Shown in pieces: positions 48,437 through 58,267 of a DNA stretch of 64,000 bases. The stretch is from Bin87 sp965219925 (lineage in GTDB: Bacteria > Chloroflexota > Dehalococcoidia > Lucifugimonadales > UBA3495). The notes under the pieces are model-generated. The model saw only the letters and a list, made by a program, of their open reading frames with translations, did not search any database and was not told the origin of the DNA. Both the position numbers and the translations under genes were made by a program. The first letter of the stretch is position 1; each line of letters begins with the position of its first letter. The stretch spans positions 558,001 to 622,000 of the forward strand of contig OZ244795.1 in the NCBI GenBank assembly GCA_965219925.1, in the 5' to 3' direction.

Positions 48437-49311
48437 TTTGCCCCCTGGTACATTTGTGAAGACTTCGCTGCTCGTTTGCGCGACTCTGGCACTACCATTA
48501 TCGTCACAACGCTTTCTATTCTCGCAAACCGAACGACGTCGTGTTGCGGCGCCGTAACTGTAGTTTCCGCAACGTGATCGCCGGTCGGGCATCACCGTGA
48601 TTATCCCACAATCCTTGCCTGCGGCGACCAGCTTTTGAATGGCCGATCCGTTCTGTTAGCAACAGCCAGCGCGTGATTTGTCGTGCGAATCGGTCAATGT
48701 CCCCAACACGGAAAACTGACTGCAGCCTGGGTTCGAACACTTGAGATAAAGCGGCTGGAAGTCGGTCCGCAATCCTGTTGCTACCAACGCAGGTTCAGCG
48801 CTGATCTCGCCTAACCCCGTGTGTTATGGCCGAAGGTGGAGACAGTCGTACTGCCCGCCTACCCCACTATATCCCCGCCGATTACGATTATAACTGCGTT
48901 ATTTACGACGAAGACGCGGTTGCCATGACGGTCGCCTCAACCAGGAAGCCGACGTTTCTTCAGCAAGCCCGATGAGCCGCGGTGCAGAAGGCCGCGCCCA
49001 AGGGCGTGTCCGATCGGAAGATGGTCAGGGACACGGTAAGGAGATATATCGATGCTGAGTGTCCGGCGACGCGGGGGTTGCCGGCGACCTCACCAATGGC
49101 CCACTTTACCGCCGCCAAGTACATGGCAAGCGCCCGGCGCCCGGCGGGCGGGAAGAAACCTGCTAGAGGTACCGCTGGGCTAGGACGCAATTGCCCTGCG
49201 AGGAGCTGCGTTTTCGTCGTCCTGGGCCATCAAGATTTGGCATGATTCATGCTGCAAACTCAGGGCTGAACAAATCTTTCGCGGAACCGTCGTCGTAACG
49301 AGTGCCACAGA
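48437..49311. other. 875-base stretch with one IS relic
   Basis: Apart from the IstA-like relic at 48935-49075, nothing is supported on either strand. Confidence 0.5.
48935..49075 (+). pseudogene. IstA-like helix-turn-helix fragment, decayed
   Basis: TRKPTFLQQAR, TGA, AAVQKAAPKGVSDRKM and VRDTVRRYIDAECPATR; about ten codons are missing compared with 43790-43948, and TGA replaces the tryptophan codon. Confidence 0.55.
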
Positions 49312-49975
49312 TCCAAAGGAGAAAAGCCGGATCCTGGACGAGTTCATCGCGGTGACCGGCCACCATCGCAAGCATGGCATCAGACTGCTGGAGCGGTCCA
49401 GCGACGACGGAGAGCAGCAGCCGGCGGTAAAAAAGGGCCGGCGCATCTACGATGAGGCGGTCCGCCAGGCGCTGATCGTGGTCTTGGAAGCTGCTGACCG
49501 GATCTGCGGCAAGCGGCTGAGGGCGGCATTACCCCATCTGGTGGAGTCGATGGAGCGCCATGGCCACCTGGATCTGGACCCTGGGGTGCGCCAACGGCTG
49601 CTGTCAGCCAGCGCCGCCACCCTGGACCGACTGCTCCAGCCCATCAGGACACCGGCGGGCCGCCGGCTCAGACGCAGGAGGCATCATTCGCCGGGCCGCA
49701 ATATTCCGGTACGAACCTTCGCCGAGCGGTGGCATTGCTGGGCCGACTGCAAGAGGCCGAACCGGATCGTTTCAGCCGGGCTCACCTGCGTACGTTGCAC
49801 GCAGGGTGCAGCAGTGGCGCGGCATCATGGCCCAAAAGCTGGTCTACGCCACGGCTGGCGAGCCCATGGCGGGACCCGCTGCAATGCCGGAATTAGCGCT
49901 GGCTGGGGTGGACCCCAGGTGCTAAAGTTTCGGTAACATTTCTCAATGAGGCAACAGGCCGGCATTCCTTATTGT
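49312..49975 (+). pseudogene. internally deleted copy of the rve-type IS
   Basis: N-terminal half: EKSRILDEFIAVTGHHRKHG, RIYDEAVRQALIVVLEAADR, RLRAALPHLVESMERHGHLD. Jumps near 49728 from VRTFAER straight to the C-terminal HLRTL and RVQQWRGIMAQKLVYATAGE part; the entire catalytic core is missing. The right end GTAACATTTCTCAATGAGG with CAACAGGCCGGC is kept. Confidence 0.75.
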
Positions 49976-50008
49976 CGTTAAGCAGGAGTCATTGGGCATC
50001 GGCGCCCA

Positions 50009-51409
50009 TCAGGATTTCGCTGGCAGGAGGCCGGCGGCGGCAACGGTCTCGGGGTTCACGGTGTCGGGCAGGCGGTAGCGGGGCCAGAGGCCCAAGCCCA
50101 GCAGCACCAATGCGCCGGCCAGCAACGGGGCCAGGCGAATGCCCAGCGGGTTCTCCGGCGAATCGCCCAATTGCAGCACCAGGCTCAACAGTAGAGGCGG
50201 CAGGGCGTAGGTTAGTTTCTCAAAAAAGTTTTGCGTTGAGTAGAACATGGCTTCCCGTCGCTCGCCTCTAATGAGAGCGTCATAGTCGGCAATGTCAGCG
50301 GTAAGTCCCTTGGGCAGCAGAAAGACGGCGGCCATTGGCATACCGGCGACGAAAGCTAAGATCAGACCCTGCATCAGCAGGTGGTCCGACACTGCTACGC
50401 CTACTAATCCCAACAGAGGGAACAGGAGTCCGCTCAATAGCAGACACACGCCGTATAACCGGCGCTTGCTGACTTTGCCGGTGGCAAAGAGTATCCAGAT
50501 GATAATCCCCGCCAGAACTACGCCGCCGATGATGGTAGCGGAGAGCAGACTGGAGGCGCCCCCGTCCTTGTCCCGCAGCAGGATGCCGGCAGCGAAAAAA
50601 GGGATCCAGCCTTGCATCACTCCGACGCCAGTGGCGAACATGACAAAAGTGGGCAGGTAGCAGATGAACTGCGAATTCTGCAGCGTGTCCTTGATTCCGG
50701 GCCAGAAAGATACTTGCGCCGGGGGAGTGTCGCGCGGTGCATGTTTCCAGACGGCGGCCAGCGAAATATAGCGGAATACCAGCGCCGTTACTGCGAAAAT
50801 CGTGCCCGCAATCTGGAATCCATACGCATCCTTGATAAACCCGCCGAGAACCAGACCCAGCCCGGCCCCGCCTACCGCGAAAAGGAATATGAAGCTGACC
50901 ACGTTCATCCGGTCGCTGGCGGTAGGGGTCAGTTCCGGTACCAGGGCCTCCAGCGCGCCGCTTGACATGGTGGCCGCCGTGAAAAATAGTTCCAGCATCA
51001 GCACGAAGTACAGCGCGTTCCACCAACTGCTGCCCTCGGCGGGTAAAAACCAGACCAGCGCCCCGAACAAAGCATAAAACGGCGTGCTGAACAGGATGAA
51101 AGGGATGCGACGCCCCCACCGGCTGCGGGTGCGGTCGCTCCACCAACCGATGAGGGGGTCGGTAAATGCGTCAATAAACCGGCCAGCGAAAATTAAAAAT
51201 CCGGCCAGCACCCGGGCGTCAATGCTGAGCCCGACCAGCGACACGTCGGGCACGCGGCTGATCCCTTCCAACGCCGGGGGAGCGAGAAAGAAGAGCACCC
51301 ACTGCTGCCGGAAGTACCCGATAGCCTGTAGGCCGATATGGTCAGATGCAAAGAGCAGTTTGTTGCCGAGGGGCAAGCGTGCTTTCGTGGGCGGCGACGC
51401 AGTGGTCAT
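50009..51409 (-). CDS. GPH-family (MelB-like) sugar:cation symporter
   Basis: 466 residues with twelve membrane segments. The family signature FIDAFTDPLIGWWSDRTRSR and WGRRIPFILFSTPFYALFG follow helix two; a second-half repeat lies at DYDALIRGERREAMFYSTQ and NFFEKLTYALPPLLLSL. These are typical of the glycoside-pentoside-hexuronide family of the MFS. The start has no strong ribosome site. Substrate unknown. Confidence 0.85.
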   Translation of the reverse strand: MTTASPPTKARLPLGNKLLFASDHIGLQAIGYFRQQWVLFFLAPPALEGISRVPDVSLVGLSIDARVLAGFLIFAGRFIDAFTDPLIGWWSDRTRSRWGRRIPFILFSTPFYALFGALVWFLPAEGSSWWNALYFVLMLELFFTAATMSSGALEALVPELTPTASDRMNVVSFIFLFAVGGAGLGLVLGGFIKDAYGFQIAGTIFAVTALVFRYISLAAVWKHAPRDTPPAQVSFWPGIKDTLQNSQFICYLPTFVMFATGVGVMQGWIPFFAAGILLRDKDGGASSLLSATIIGGVVLAGIIIWILFATGKVSKRRLYGVCLLLSGLLFPLLGLVGVAVSDHLLMQGLILAFVAGMPMAAVFLLPKGLTADIADYDALIRGERREAMFYSTQNFFEKLTYALPPLLLSLVLQLGDSPENPLGIRLAPLLAGALVLLGLGLWPRYRLPDTVNPETVAAAGLLPAKS

Positions 51410-51704
51410 AGTACTCAGTTAAGGGGTCAGGCGTGCAATCCCGCCGCAATGTATCATAGTTATTGACACCAGGCCCATGGAAACTATCTCGCGAGGTGAT
51501 TGGGCGATTGACATCCTTGCCGGCTGTCGTTTCGAGCAAAGCGAGAAATCCGCAGGGTCTTGTATCTTGACGCTGATATGGACCGATCCCAAAGTGGTGG
51601 GGGTGTTTCGAGCGCGCCTGACCGGCAAGGTCTTGGTCAGAGGAGCCCGTTAGAAGTGGAATCGCTTGCAGCCGGGCGAGGGCGCGGCTGAACTTCTCCG
51701 CCTA

Positions 51705-51850
51705 AACTAAAGCCAAGGTGGGATGTACATTTAAGTGGCGATGATGATCAGCTGGGTTAAGCCCCTGAATCCTTCTCATCCGTACTTGGAGAACGACCCG
51801 GCTCCGTCGTTTGACCCCCACCATCTGCGCATTTCATCTTGGCTTTAGTT
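51705..51850. mobile_element. 146-bp miniature derivative of the IS630 element
   Basis: Ends AACTAAAGCCAAG, inverted, flanked by TA (51703-51704, 51851-51852). The left inner part GGTGGGATGTACATTT matches the right end of the IS630 at 14100-15333, and the right inner part (reversed GATGAAATGCGCAGA) matches its left end. The centre holds no gene. It sits just after the stop of the acyl-CoA synthetase gene. Confidence 0.85.
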
Positions 51851-51854
51851 TAGC

Positions 51855-53567
51855 TCACGCCGTTTCTATCCGGCTGGCCGCTTGCAGGCCCAGCTCTTCT
51901 ACCGCCATCTCGCGCATCCGGAACTTCTGGATCTTGCCGGTGACGGTCATGGGGAACTCGTCGGTGAACTTGACGTAGCGAGGGACCTTGTAGTGGGCGA
52001 TCCGGCCACGGCAGAAGTCGCGGACGGATTCTTCGGTGGCGTCCGCGTTGGGCTTGAGGCGGACCCAGGCCATGACCTCCTCGCCGAACCGCTCGTCGGG
52101 CACTCCGACGACCTGCACGTCGTCGATCTGCGGGTGGGTGTAAAGGAACTCCTCGATCTCGCGGGGGTAGATGTTCTCGCCGCCGCGGATGATCATGTCC
52201 TTCAAGCGGCCAGTTATCTTGTAGTAGCCGTCCTCGTCGACGGTGGCGAGGTCGCCGGTGTGGAGCCAGCCGTCGGCGTCGATGGCGTCGGCGGTAGCCT
52301 CGGGCATGTTGAAGTAGCCCTTCATCACCATGGTGCTGCGAGTTTGAAGCTCGCCCTGCTGGCCCGGGCCGACCACGAGGCCGGTCTCCGGGTCGACCAG
52401 CCTGACCTCCACGCCGGGCAGAACCTTGCCCACGGTGGAGACGCGACGCTCGATACTGTCGTCGGCGAGGGTCTGGGTAACCACCGGCGAGGCCTCGGTC
52501 TGGCCGTAGGCGATGGTGATGCGGTCGGCGCCCATGCGGTCGATGACCTCGCGCATAACCTCGATGGGACAGGGGGAACCGGCCATGATGCCGGTCCGCA
52601 GGGAGGCGAGGTCGAACTGGGGAAAGTCGGGATGGCCGAGCTGGGCGATGAACATGGTGGGCACGCCGTGGACGGCGGTGCAGCGTTCGGTGGATATGGC
52701 GCGCAGGGTCTGGAGGGGATCAAAGTGCTGGGCGGGAATGATCATGGTGGAGCCGTGGACGACGCAGTTGAGGCTGCCCATAACGCAACCGAAGCAGTGG
52801 TAGAAGGGAACCGGGATGCACAGGCGGTCGTGCTCGTTCATCTCCATGGCGTCGCCGACGTATAGGGCGTTGGCGACCAGGTTGTGGTGCGTGAGCATGG
52901 CCCCCTTGGGGTTGCCGGTGGTGCCAGAGGTGTACTGGATGTTGATGACATCGTCGGGGCCGCACTGCGCCTGGCGGTGGCGGAGGTCGTCGGGGTTCGT
53001 CTGCTCGGCGAGGGTCAGCAGGTCGTCCCAGCGCCACATGCCCGGGGGTGTGGGAGTGGAAGCGTCGTCGTGGGGCGGGATGAATATGACGTGGCGCAGG
53101 TGGGGGAAGCGAGTGGAGTTGATCTCGCCTGGCGACGCGGCCGCCAGCTCAGGGACCAGCTCGTTGACCATGCCCGCGTAGTCGGAAGTGCGGCTTGTCA
53201 GGACCGGGGCGCGGAACCGGCCGATCAGGATGAGGGCGCCAATCTGCGCCTGCTCCAGCACGTAGGCGAGTTCGTGGGTGCGGTAGGCCGGGTTGACGGT
53301 GACGAGGACGGCGCCGATCTTGGCGGTGGCGAACTGGGCGAGCACCCACTCGGTGTAGTTGGTGGCCCAGATGCCGACATGCTGGCCCTTTTCGATGCCG
53401 ATGGACAGGAGGCCACGGGCCACGCGTTCCACCTCGGCATGAAACTCGCGGTAGTTGAAGCGGTCGCCGGTGGCCGCATGGACAAGGGCTTCCCGTTCGG
53501 CGAAGCGTTGGGTCTGGATGTCCAGGATGTCGCCGATGGTGCTGTGCGTGTCGATGTTGTGAGTCAT
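51855..53567 (-). CDS. AMP-binding acyl-CoA synthetase
   Basis: 570 residues, ANL superfamily. P-loop motif YTSGTTGNPKGAMLTH near residue 200, adenine motif YGQTEASPV, hinge GRLKDMIIRGGENIYPREIE and the final MTVTGKIQKFRM with the catalytic Lys. The length and MTHNIDTHSTIGDILD start fit medium- or long-chain acyl-CoA synthetases. AGGAGG precedes the ATG at 53567. It would give the CoA esters used by the carboxylase downstream or the CoA-transferase upstream. Intact. Confidence 0.9.
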   Translation of the reverse strand: MTHNIDTHSTIGDILDIQTQRFAEREALVHAATGDRFNYREFHAEVERVARGLLSIGIEKGQHVGIWATNYTEWVLAQFATAKIGAVLVTVNPAYRTHELAYVLEQAQIGALILIGRFRAPVLTSRTSDYAGMVNELVPELAAASPGEINSTRFPHLRHVIFIPPHDDASTPTPPGMWRWDDLLTLAEQTNPDDLRHRQAQCGPDDVINIQYTSGTTGNPKGAMLTHHNLVANALYVGDAMEMNEHDRLCIPVPFYHCFGCVMGSLNCVVHGSTMIIPAQHFDPLQTLRAISTERCTAVHGVPTMFIAQLGHPDFPQFDLASLRTGIMAGSPCPIEVMREVIDRMGADRITIAYGQTEASPVVTQTLADDSIERRVSTVGKVLPGVEVRLVDPETGLVVGPGQQGELQTRSTMVMKGYFNMPEATADAIDADGWLHTGDLATVDEDGYYKITGRLKDMIIRGGENIYPREIEEFLYTHPQIDDVQVVGVPDERFGEEVMAWVRLKPNADATEESVRDFCRGRIAHYKVPRYVKFTDEFPMTVTGKIQKFRMREMAVEELGLQAASRIETA

Positions 53568-54048
53568 GGTCAACCTCCTGCCGGTTTGGTCCAAGCGATT
53601 AGGCCGCGGCCAGGTCGTGCTCGATCGTAGACCAGGGCGTGACGTCTGTCCTGCGGGTTTAGACTTCCTGTTCCATTGTAGCGATGCGGGGGCGGTTCAG
53701 CGCAAGGGTGCGGCGTAGATCTCAGGGTCTTTCGGTTTTACAAGAAATCCCCTCTCCCTTGATGGGAGAGGGTTAGGGTTAGGGTGAAGGTGTGAGATAG
53801 GGAACTATCCTGCGGCAGACTATACCCCTCACCCCAGCCCTCTCCCACAAGGGGAGAGGGAGAACCGAAAGGCCCTGTCGTAGATCTGGCCGCCCTTGTG
53901 GCAATCGACGCAGCGGGCGTCGTGCTAGAGGACATGCGAGGCTATCTTGTTGGTCCAAACTTTCAGGGGAGGCCTCAAACCTGGGTGTTTCGTACACACA
54001 CCGCCATGTTTACTCGATCCGAGATGGCAGGATGGCGGTTTCTCCGAG
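53568..54048. other. about 480 bases with one miniature element
   Basis: Apart from the miniature element at 53723-53877 no gene is supported. The acyl-CoA synthetase promoter should lie in 53568-53720. Confidence 0.5.
53723..53877. mobile_element. miniature element B, outer ends CAGGGYCTTTCGG
   Basis: Inverted ends CAGGGTCTTTCGGTT and AACCGAAAGGCCCTG, flanked by (G/T)CGTAGATCT (53713-53722 and 53878-53887). The inside is a different palindrome: CCCTCTCCC, TTGAT, GGGAGAGGG and later CCCTCTCCCACAAGGGGAG with TTAGGGTTAGGGTGA next to it. Confidence 0.85.
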
Positions 54049-54603
54049 TCATCGTTCACCATCGTCGTTCTCAGGGGCCAGTTCCAAAAGGCGCATGCCC
54101 CGCTCCACCTGCTGACCGGGCTCAACCGCCACGCGCCGCACTACTCCGCTGCGGGAAGCCGTGATCACCAACTCCATCTTCATGGACTCCATCAACACTA
54201 CAGTCTGGTTTTGCTCCACCCGGTCACCCTCGCTGACCAGCACCTCCAACACCGACCCAGGCATGGGGGCCAGGACATCGCCCGGCCCTTCGGTGGCCGA
54301 TGCGCTCCCTCGACGCCTGGTCTCCGCCCGCTGGAACACGAACAAAGAACCATCCAGCCAAAGGTGTAACTCAGGACCCACCCATGCCCAGGCGAAGCGG
54401 TAAAAGCGGCCCGACTCAGTTCTGCACAGCGCTCCACCAGCCTCACGGGACTCAATGCTGAGAGCAATCGTGGATTCCAAGCCGGTCGGAACCGAACCTT
54501 CCAGATCGAAAATCAGATGACCTTCGCCCTCTTCCAGCCGGTAGCGATAGGGTTCCTGCGTCGCAGGGTACGTCTCCCGCATCTCGCCCTGGCTCTGGGT
54601 CAT
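54049..54603 (-). CDS. biotin carboxyl carrier subunit of acyl-CoA carboxylase
   Basis: 184 residues. The C-terminal biotinyl domain has VLMESMKMELVI, where the Lys in ESMKME is the biotin site. The N-terminal 100 residues (LIFDLEGSVPTGLESTIALS) form a separate domain like the BT linker of acyl-CoA carboxylases. It overlaps the biotin carboxylase gene by four bases (ATGA-type coupling). Confidence 0.85.
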   Translation of the reverse strand: MTQSQGEMRETYPATQEPYRYRLEEGEGHLIFDLEGSVPTGLESTIALSIESREAGGALCRTESGRFYRFAWAWVGPELHLWLDGSLFVFQRAETRRRGSASATEGPGDVLAPMPGSVLEVLVSEGDRVEQNQTVVLMESMKMELVITASRSGVVRRVAVEPGQQVERGMRLLELAPENDDGER

Positions 54604-56102
54604 GGGAGCCTCCGCTGTCCGGCGGACTGCCAGGGATTGACGCTAACCGGCCTATCGCTTCCAGCCGGTTGAGATGCTTGACCAACAGGCTGACGCGATG
54701 CCCAGGCCGCCAGCGCGCGGGCCATCATGCGAGAGTCACCGGAAATGAACGGGCTGGTAACCGCCGGGTTCCACTCCAAGAAGCCGGTGTCGTATTCGCC
54801 CTGCTGAAACTGGGTATGCCCCATCACCGCCCGCAGCAGCGGAATGTTGGTGACAACTCCCAACACCAGGAACTGGGAAAGGGCGACCTCCATCCGGCGC
54901 AAGGCCAGGTCGCGTTCAGGAGACCAGGCGATGAGCTTCGCCAGCATGGGGTCGTAGTAGATGGACACCTCCTGACCCTCGGACACGCCGCTGTCCAGCC
55001 GGAGCCCGGGCCCGCTGGGGGGCCGCCAGCGCAGCAGCGTACCGGTGGACGGAACGAAATCGCGATACGGATCCTCGGCATATATGCGGCACTCGATGGC
55101 GTGGCCCCGAGGTTGGATGTCCTCCTGTTGAAGCGTCAGGGGTTCCCCTCCGGCGATGCGGATCTGCCATTCCACCATGTCCAACCCCAGGACCGCCTCG
55201 GTCACCGGGTGTTCAACCTGGAGCCGGGCGTTCATCTCCAGGAAGTAAAATTCGCCGCTCCTTGGGTCCAGCAGGAATTCAACCGTCCCGGCGTTGACGT
55301 ATCCGGCCTCGCGGGCCACCGCGATGGCGGCGTCGCCCATGCGCCGTCGCAACTCCGGCGTCAGGGCCGGCGATGGGGTCTCCTCAATGATCTTCTGGTG
55401 GCGGCGTTGGATGCTGCACTCGCGTTCGCCCAGGTGGATAGTGTGCCCGGACCCGTCGGCCAGCACCTGGACCTCCACGTGGCGCGGGTTGGCAACGTAA
55501 CGCTCCAGGAACACCCGGCCGTCGCCGAAAGCAGCCTGCGCTTCCCGGCTGGCCGTCTCCATATCCCCGCCTAAATCGGCCCGCCGGTTAACCAGGCGCA
55601 TTCCTCGACCGCCTCCTCCGGCGGCCGCCTTGACCATCAGGGGAAACCCCCATCGGTCAGCAAACTCTACGGCGGCTGGATCTCCAGTAAGGCACGCGGG
55701 CGTACTGGGGATCACCGGGACGCCGGCGGCCAGCGCGATGTCCTTGGAATGCAGCTTATCTCCCAGCGCGGCCATGCTTTCCGGCGTAGGCCCGATGAAG
55801 GTTATGTGCGCGTCCCGGCAGGCCCGGGCAAACTCCGGATTCTCCGACAGGAAACCGTAGCCTGGGTGGATCGCGTCGACCCCGCAATCCCTTGCAGATT
55901 GCACCAGTTTGGAGATGCTCAGGTAAGTCTCCTCGGCAGTGCTGCCGGGCAGGGCCACCGCCTGCTCCGCCGTGAGCAGGTGGGGAGCTCCGGCGTCAGG
56001 GTCGGAATAGACCGCAACCGGCACAATGCCCATAACGTGCAGCGTCTGGTTAATGCGGACCGCGATTTCGCCGCGATTGGCTACCAGAATTTTGGAGAAC
56101 AT
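54600..56102 (-). CDS. biotin carboxylase subunit
   Basis: 500 residues starting MFSKILVANRGEIAVRINQT. Motifs: HPGYGFLSENPEFA, the ATP-grasp glycine loop AAGGGGRGMRLV, HVEVQVLADGSG, ECSIQRRHQKIIEE, and FLEMNARLQVEHPVTEAV with the catalytic Glu. It loads CO2 onto the biotin of the carrier protein, using ATP. It lies 52 bases after the carboxyltransferase gene. An in-frame extension to 56198 is less likely since it overlaps that gene. Confidence 0.92.
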   Translation of the reverse strand: MFSKILVANRGEIAVRINQTLHVMGIVPVAVYSDPDAGAPHLLTAEQAVALPGSTAEETYLSISKLVQSARDCGVDAIHPGYGFLSENPEFARACRDAHITFIGPTPESMAALGDKLHSKDIALAAGVPVIPSTPACLTGDPAAVEFADRWGFPLMVKAAAGGGGRGMRLVNRRADLGGDMETASREAQAAFGDGRVFLERYVANPRHVEVQVLADGSGHTIHLGERECSIQRRHQKIIEETPSPALTPELRRRMGDAAIAVAREAGYVNAGTVEFLLDPRSGEFYFLEMNARLQVEHPVTEAVLGLDMVEWQIRIAGGEPLTLQQEDIQPRGHAIECRIYAEDPYRDFVPSTGTLLRWRPPSGPGLRLDSGVSEGQEVSIYYDPMLAKLIAWSPERDLALRRMEVALSQFLVLGVVTNIPLLRAVMGHTQFQQGEYDTGFLEWNPAVTSPFISGDSRMMARALAAWASRQPVGQASQPAGSDRPVSVNPWQSAGQRRLP

Positions 56103-56154
56103 CGGAAAACGTGCTGCGCGAGATCGTGTGGCCCAAGCGGGAACAGGCCGGCCA

Positions 56155-57765
56155 TCACATTCGGAAGACGCCGCGCTTCTGCTCGGGGAACGGGGCATTT
56201 ATCGAGGCGGCGATTCCCAGGCCCACCACGTCGCGCGTGTCCACCGGGTCGATGATCCCGTCGTCCCACAGGCGGGCGGTGCTGTAATAGGGATCGCCCT
56301 CCAACTCGTACTTTGCCAGGATGGGACGTTGCAGGTCGTCCCGCTCCTCCTGCTCCATGGTACGTCCCTGCCGCTCCAGCTGCTGCAACCTGATGGTGAG
56401 CAGCACCTCCGCTGCCTGCTGCCCGCCCATCACCGAAATGCGGGCGTTGGGCCACGTCCACAGGAACCGCGGCTGGTAGGCCCGCCCGCACATGCCGTAG
56501 TTTCCGGCCCCGAAGGAACTGCCGACGATCACGGTGAACTTGGGGACGGCTGCGTTGGACACTGCCATGACCATCTTGGCCCCGTCCTTGGCAATACCAC
56601 CATGCTCGTACTGGCTGCCCACCATGAAGCCGGTGATGTTCTGCAGGAACAGCAGTGGGATCCCCCGTTGGCTGCACAGCTCTATGAAATGGGTACCCTT
56701 CAGAGCGCTCTCGGAAAAGAGGACTCCGTTGTTGGCGACCACTCCCACCGGATACCCCCAAATACGCGAGAAGCCGCAGACCAGGGTTCCCCCGTACTCG
56801 GCCTTGAACTCGTGGAACCGGCTCCCGTCAACAATGCGGGCGATTACCTCACGCACGTTGTATTGCCGCCGGTTGTCGGGGGACACTATGCCGTAAAGCT
56901 CGGCCGGATCATAGGCTGGCGGCTCCGGGTTGGAGACCTGGAACGGAGGGTCTCGCCTCTTCACGAAGTTCTCGATGATGTCTCGGGTGATGGCCAAGGC
57001 GTCTTCATCGTCAACGGCCTGGTGGTCGGCCACGCCGGATATTCGGGTATGGACGTCCGCGCCGCCCAGGGTCTCCGGGTCCACCTCCTCGCCAGTGGCC
57101 GCCCTCACCAACGGCGGCCCGCCTAGGAAGATGGTGCCCTGCTCCCGAACCATGACCACCTCATCGCTCATGGCCGGAATATATGCGCCGCCGGCCGTGC
57201 AAGACCCCATGACTACCGCCACCTGCGGTATGCCCAGGGCCGACATCTGCGCCTGGTTGTAGAAGATGCGCCCGAAGTGGTCCCGGTCGGGGAATACCTC
57301 CGCCTGCAATGGCAAAAAGGCTCCGCCGGAATCCACCAGATAGATGCAGGGCAGGTGGTTTTCCAGGGCAATTTCCTGGGCGCGCAGGTGCTTCTTGACG
57401 GTGATCGGATAATACGTTCCGCCCTTGACCGTGGCGTCATTGGCGACCACCACCACCTCTTTTCCCTGGACGACACCGACGCCGGTCACGATTCCGGCGG
57501 ACGATTCCTCACCATCGTACATGTCCCAAGCCGCCAACGGGCTCAGTTCAAGGAACGGTGTGTTAGCGTCCACGAGGGCATCGATCCGCTCCCTGGCCAG
57601 TAGTTTGCCGCGGCTGCGGTGCAACTCCACCTGCCGCTCACCCCCGCCGGCCCGAACTTGGGACATCCGGTCTTTCATGTCGCGCACCAAGGCCTCCATC
57701 CGGGCCTGGTTGTCCTGAAAATCAGGGTCAGAGGTTCGCAGGTTGGAGCCGATTATTTCCATCAC
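56155..57765 (-). CDS. acyl-CoA carboxylase carboxyltransferase subunit (MCC-like)
   Basis: 536 residues, crotonase-fold carboxyltransferase. Motifs: RIDALVDANTPFLELSPLAA, GVVQGKEVVVVANDATVKGG, GGAYIPAMSDEVVMVREQG, FGAGNYGMCGRAYQPRFLW. The length and GTYYPITVKKHLRAQEIA segment point to the 3-methylcrotonyl- or geranyl-CoA carboxylase branch more than propionyl-CoA carboxylase. With the two following genes it makes a complete enzyme. Which acyl-CoA it uses cannot be told. Confidence 0.9.
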   Translation of the reverse strand: MMEIIGSNLRTSDPDFQDNQARMEALVRDMKDRMSQVRAGGGERQVELHRSRGKLLARERIDALVDANTPFLELSPLAAWDMYDGEESSAGIVTGVGVVQGKEVVVVANDATVKGGTYYPITVKKHLRAQEIALENHLPCIYLVDSGGAFLPLQAEVFPDRDHFGRIFYNQAQMSALGIPQVAVVMGSCTAGGAYIPAMSDEVVMVREQGTIFLGGPPLVRAATGEEVDPETLGGADVHTRISGVADHQAVDDEDALAITRDIIENFVKRRDPPFQVSNPEPPAYDPAELYGIVSPDNRRQYNVREVIARIVDGSRFHEFKAEYGGTLVCGFSRIWGYPVGVVANNGVLFSESALKGTHFIELCSQRGIPLLFLQNITGFMVGSQYEHGGIAKDGAKMVMAVSNAAVPKFTVIVGSSFGAGNYGMCGRAYQPRFLWTWPNARISVMGGQQAAEVLLTIRLQQLERQGRTMEQEERDDLQRPILAKYELEGDPYYSTARLWDDGIIDPVDTRDVVGLGIAASINAPFPEQKRGVFRM

Positions 57766-58267
57766 TATTCCCTGGGCAGCGCCCCCTGGGGTTTCCCGAC
57801 TTATGAACCAAATGGGCGCAGTCTACCGGCGGAGAGCGCATAGCCAACTCGTTGCACAGGTTGTCTCAGGACCGGACCGATCTTGTAGTCATGCGGGACA
57901 TGCAATTCCGGCTACCGGTTTGGAGCGGCGTGCCGTACCAAATGGGACGGGTTTGTCGATGATAACACGGCGCGGATCATGGCGCGGGTCGCGGGCGTAG
58001 TCTCGGACTTTAGCCCGAATCCACCAAACGGGGTGGCGGCGGCGGCGGAACGGGGGACAAGGGACACGGAGGAGCGATTGTCCCGGTAGATTTTGGACAG
58101 TTGGCGTCAGTGGACGGTCTGCGGTGGTCGTGTCGAGCCGCTCACCGAGGGACAGGGCGTAGCAGGAGACGCTCGCCGGCCGGTCTGGCGCGAGGTGTTG
58201 GGAGACGTTCGGTTGGTTGGTGGGTGAGGGTGAGGTCGGCGGGCCGGTTGCCGACGCCGCCGTCAGG
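57766..58267. other. 502-base stretch without a supported gene
   Basis: Upstream region of the carboxylase operon on one side and IS1380 relic on the other. Frames exist but look non-coding. The operon promoter should lie close to 57770-57850. Confidence 0.45.

Noticed and set aside
51882..52865. A 327-codon open frame on the plus strand
   Set aside because: It is antisense to the acyl-CoA synthetase, whose motifs are all present on the minus strand.
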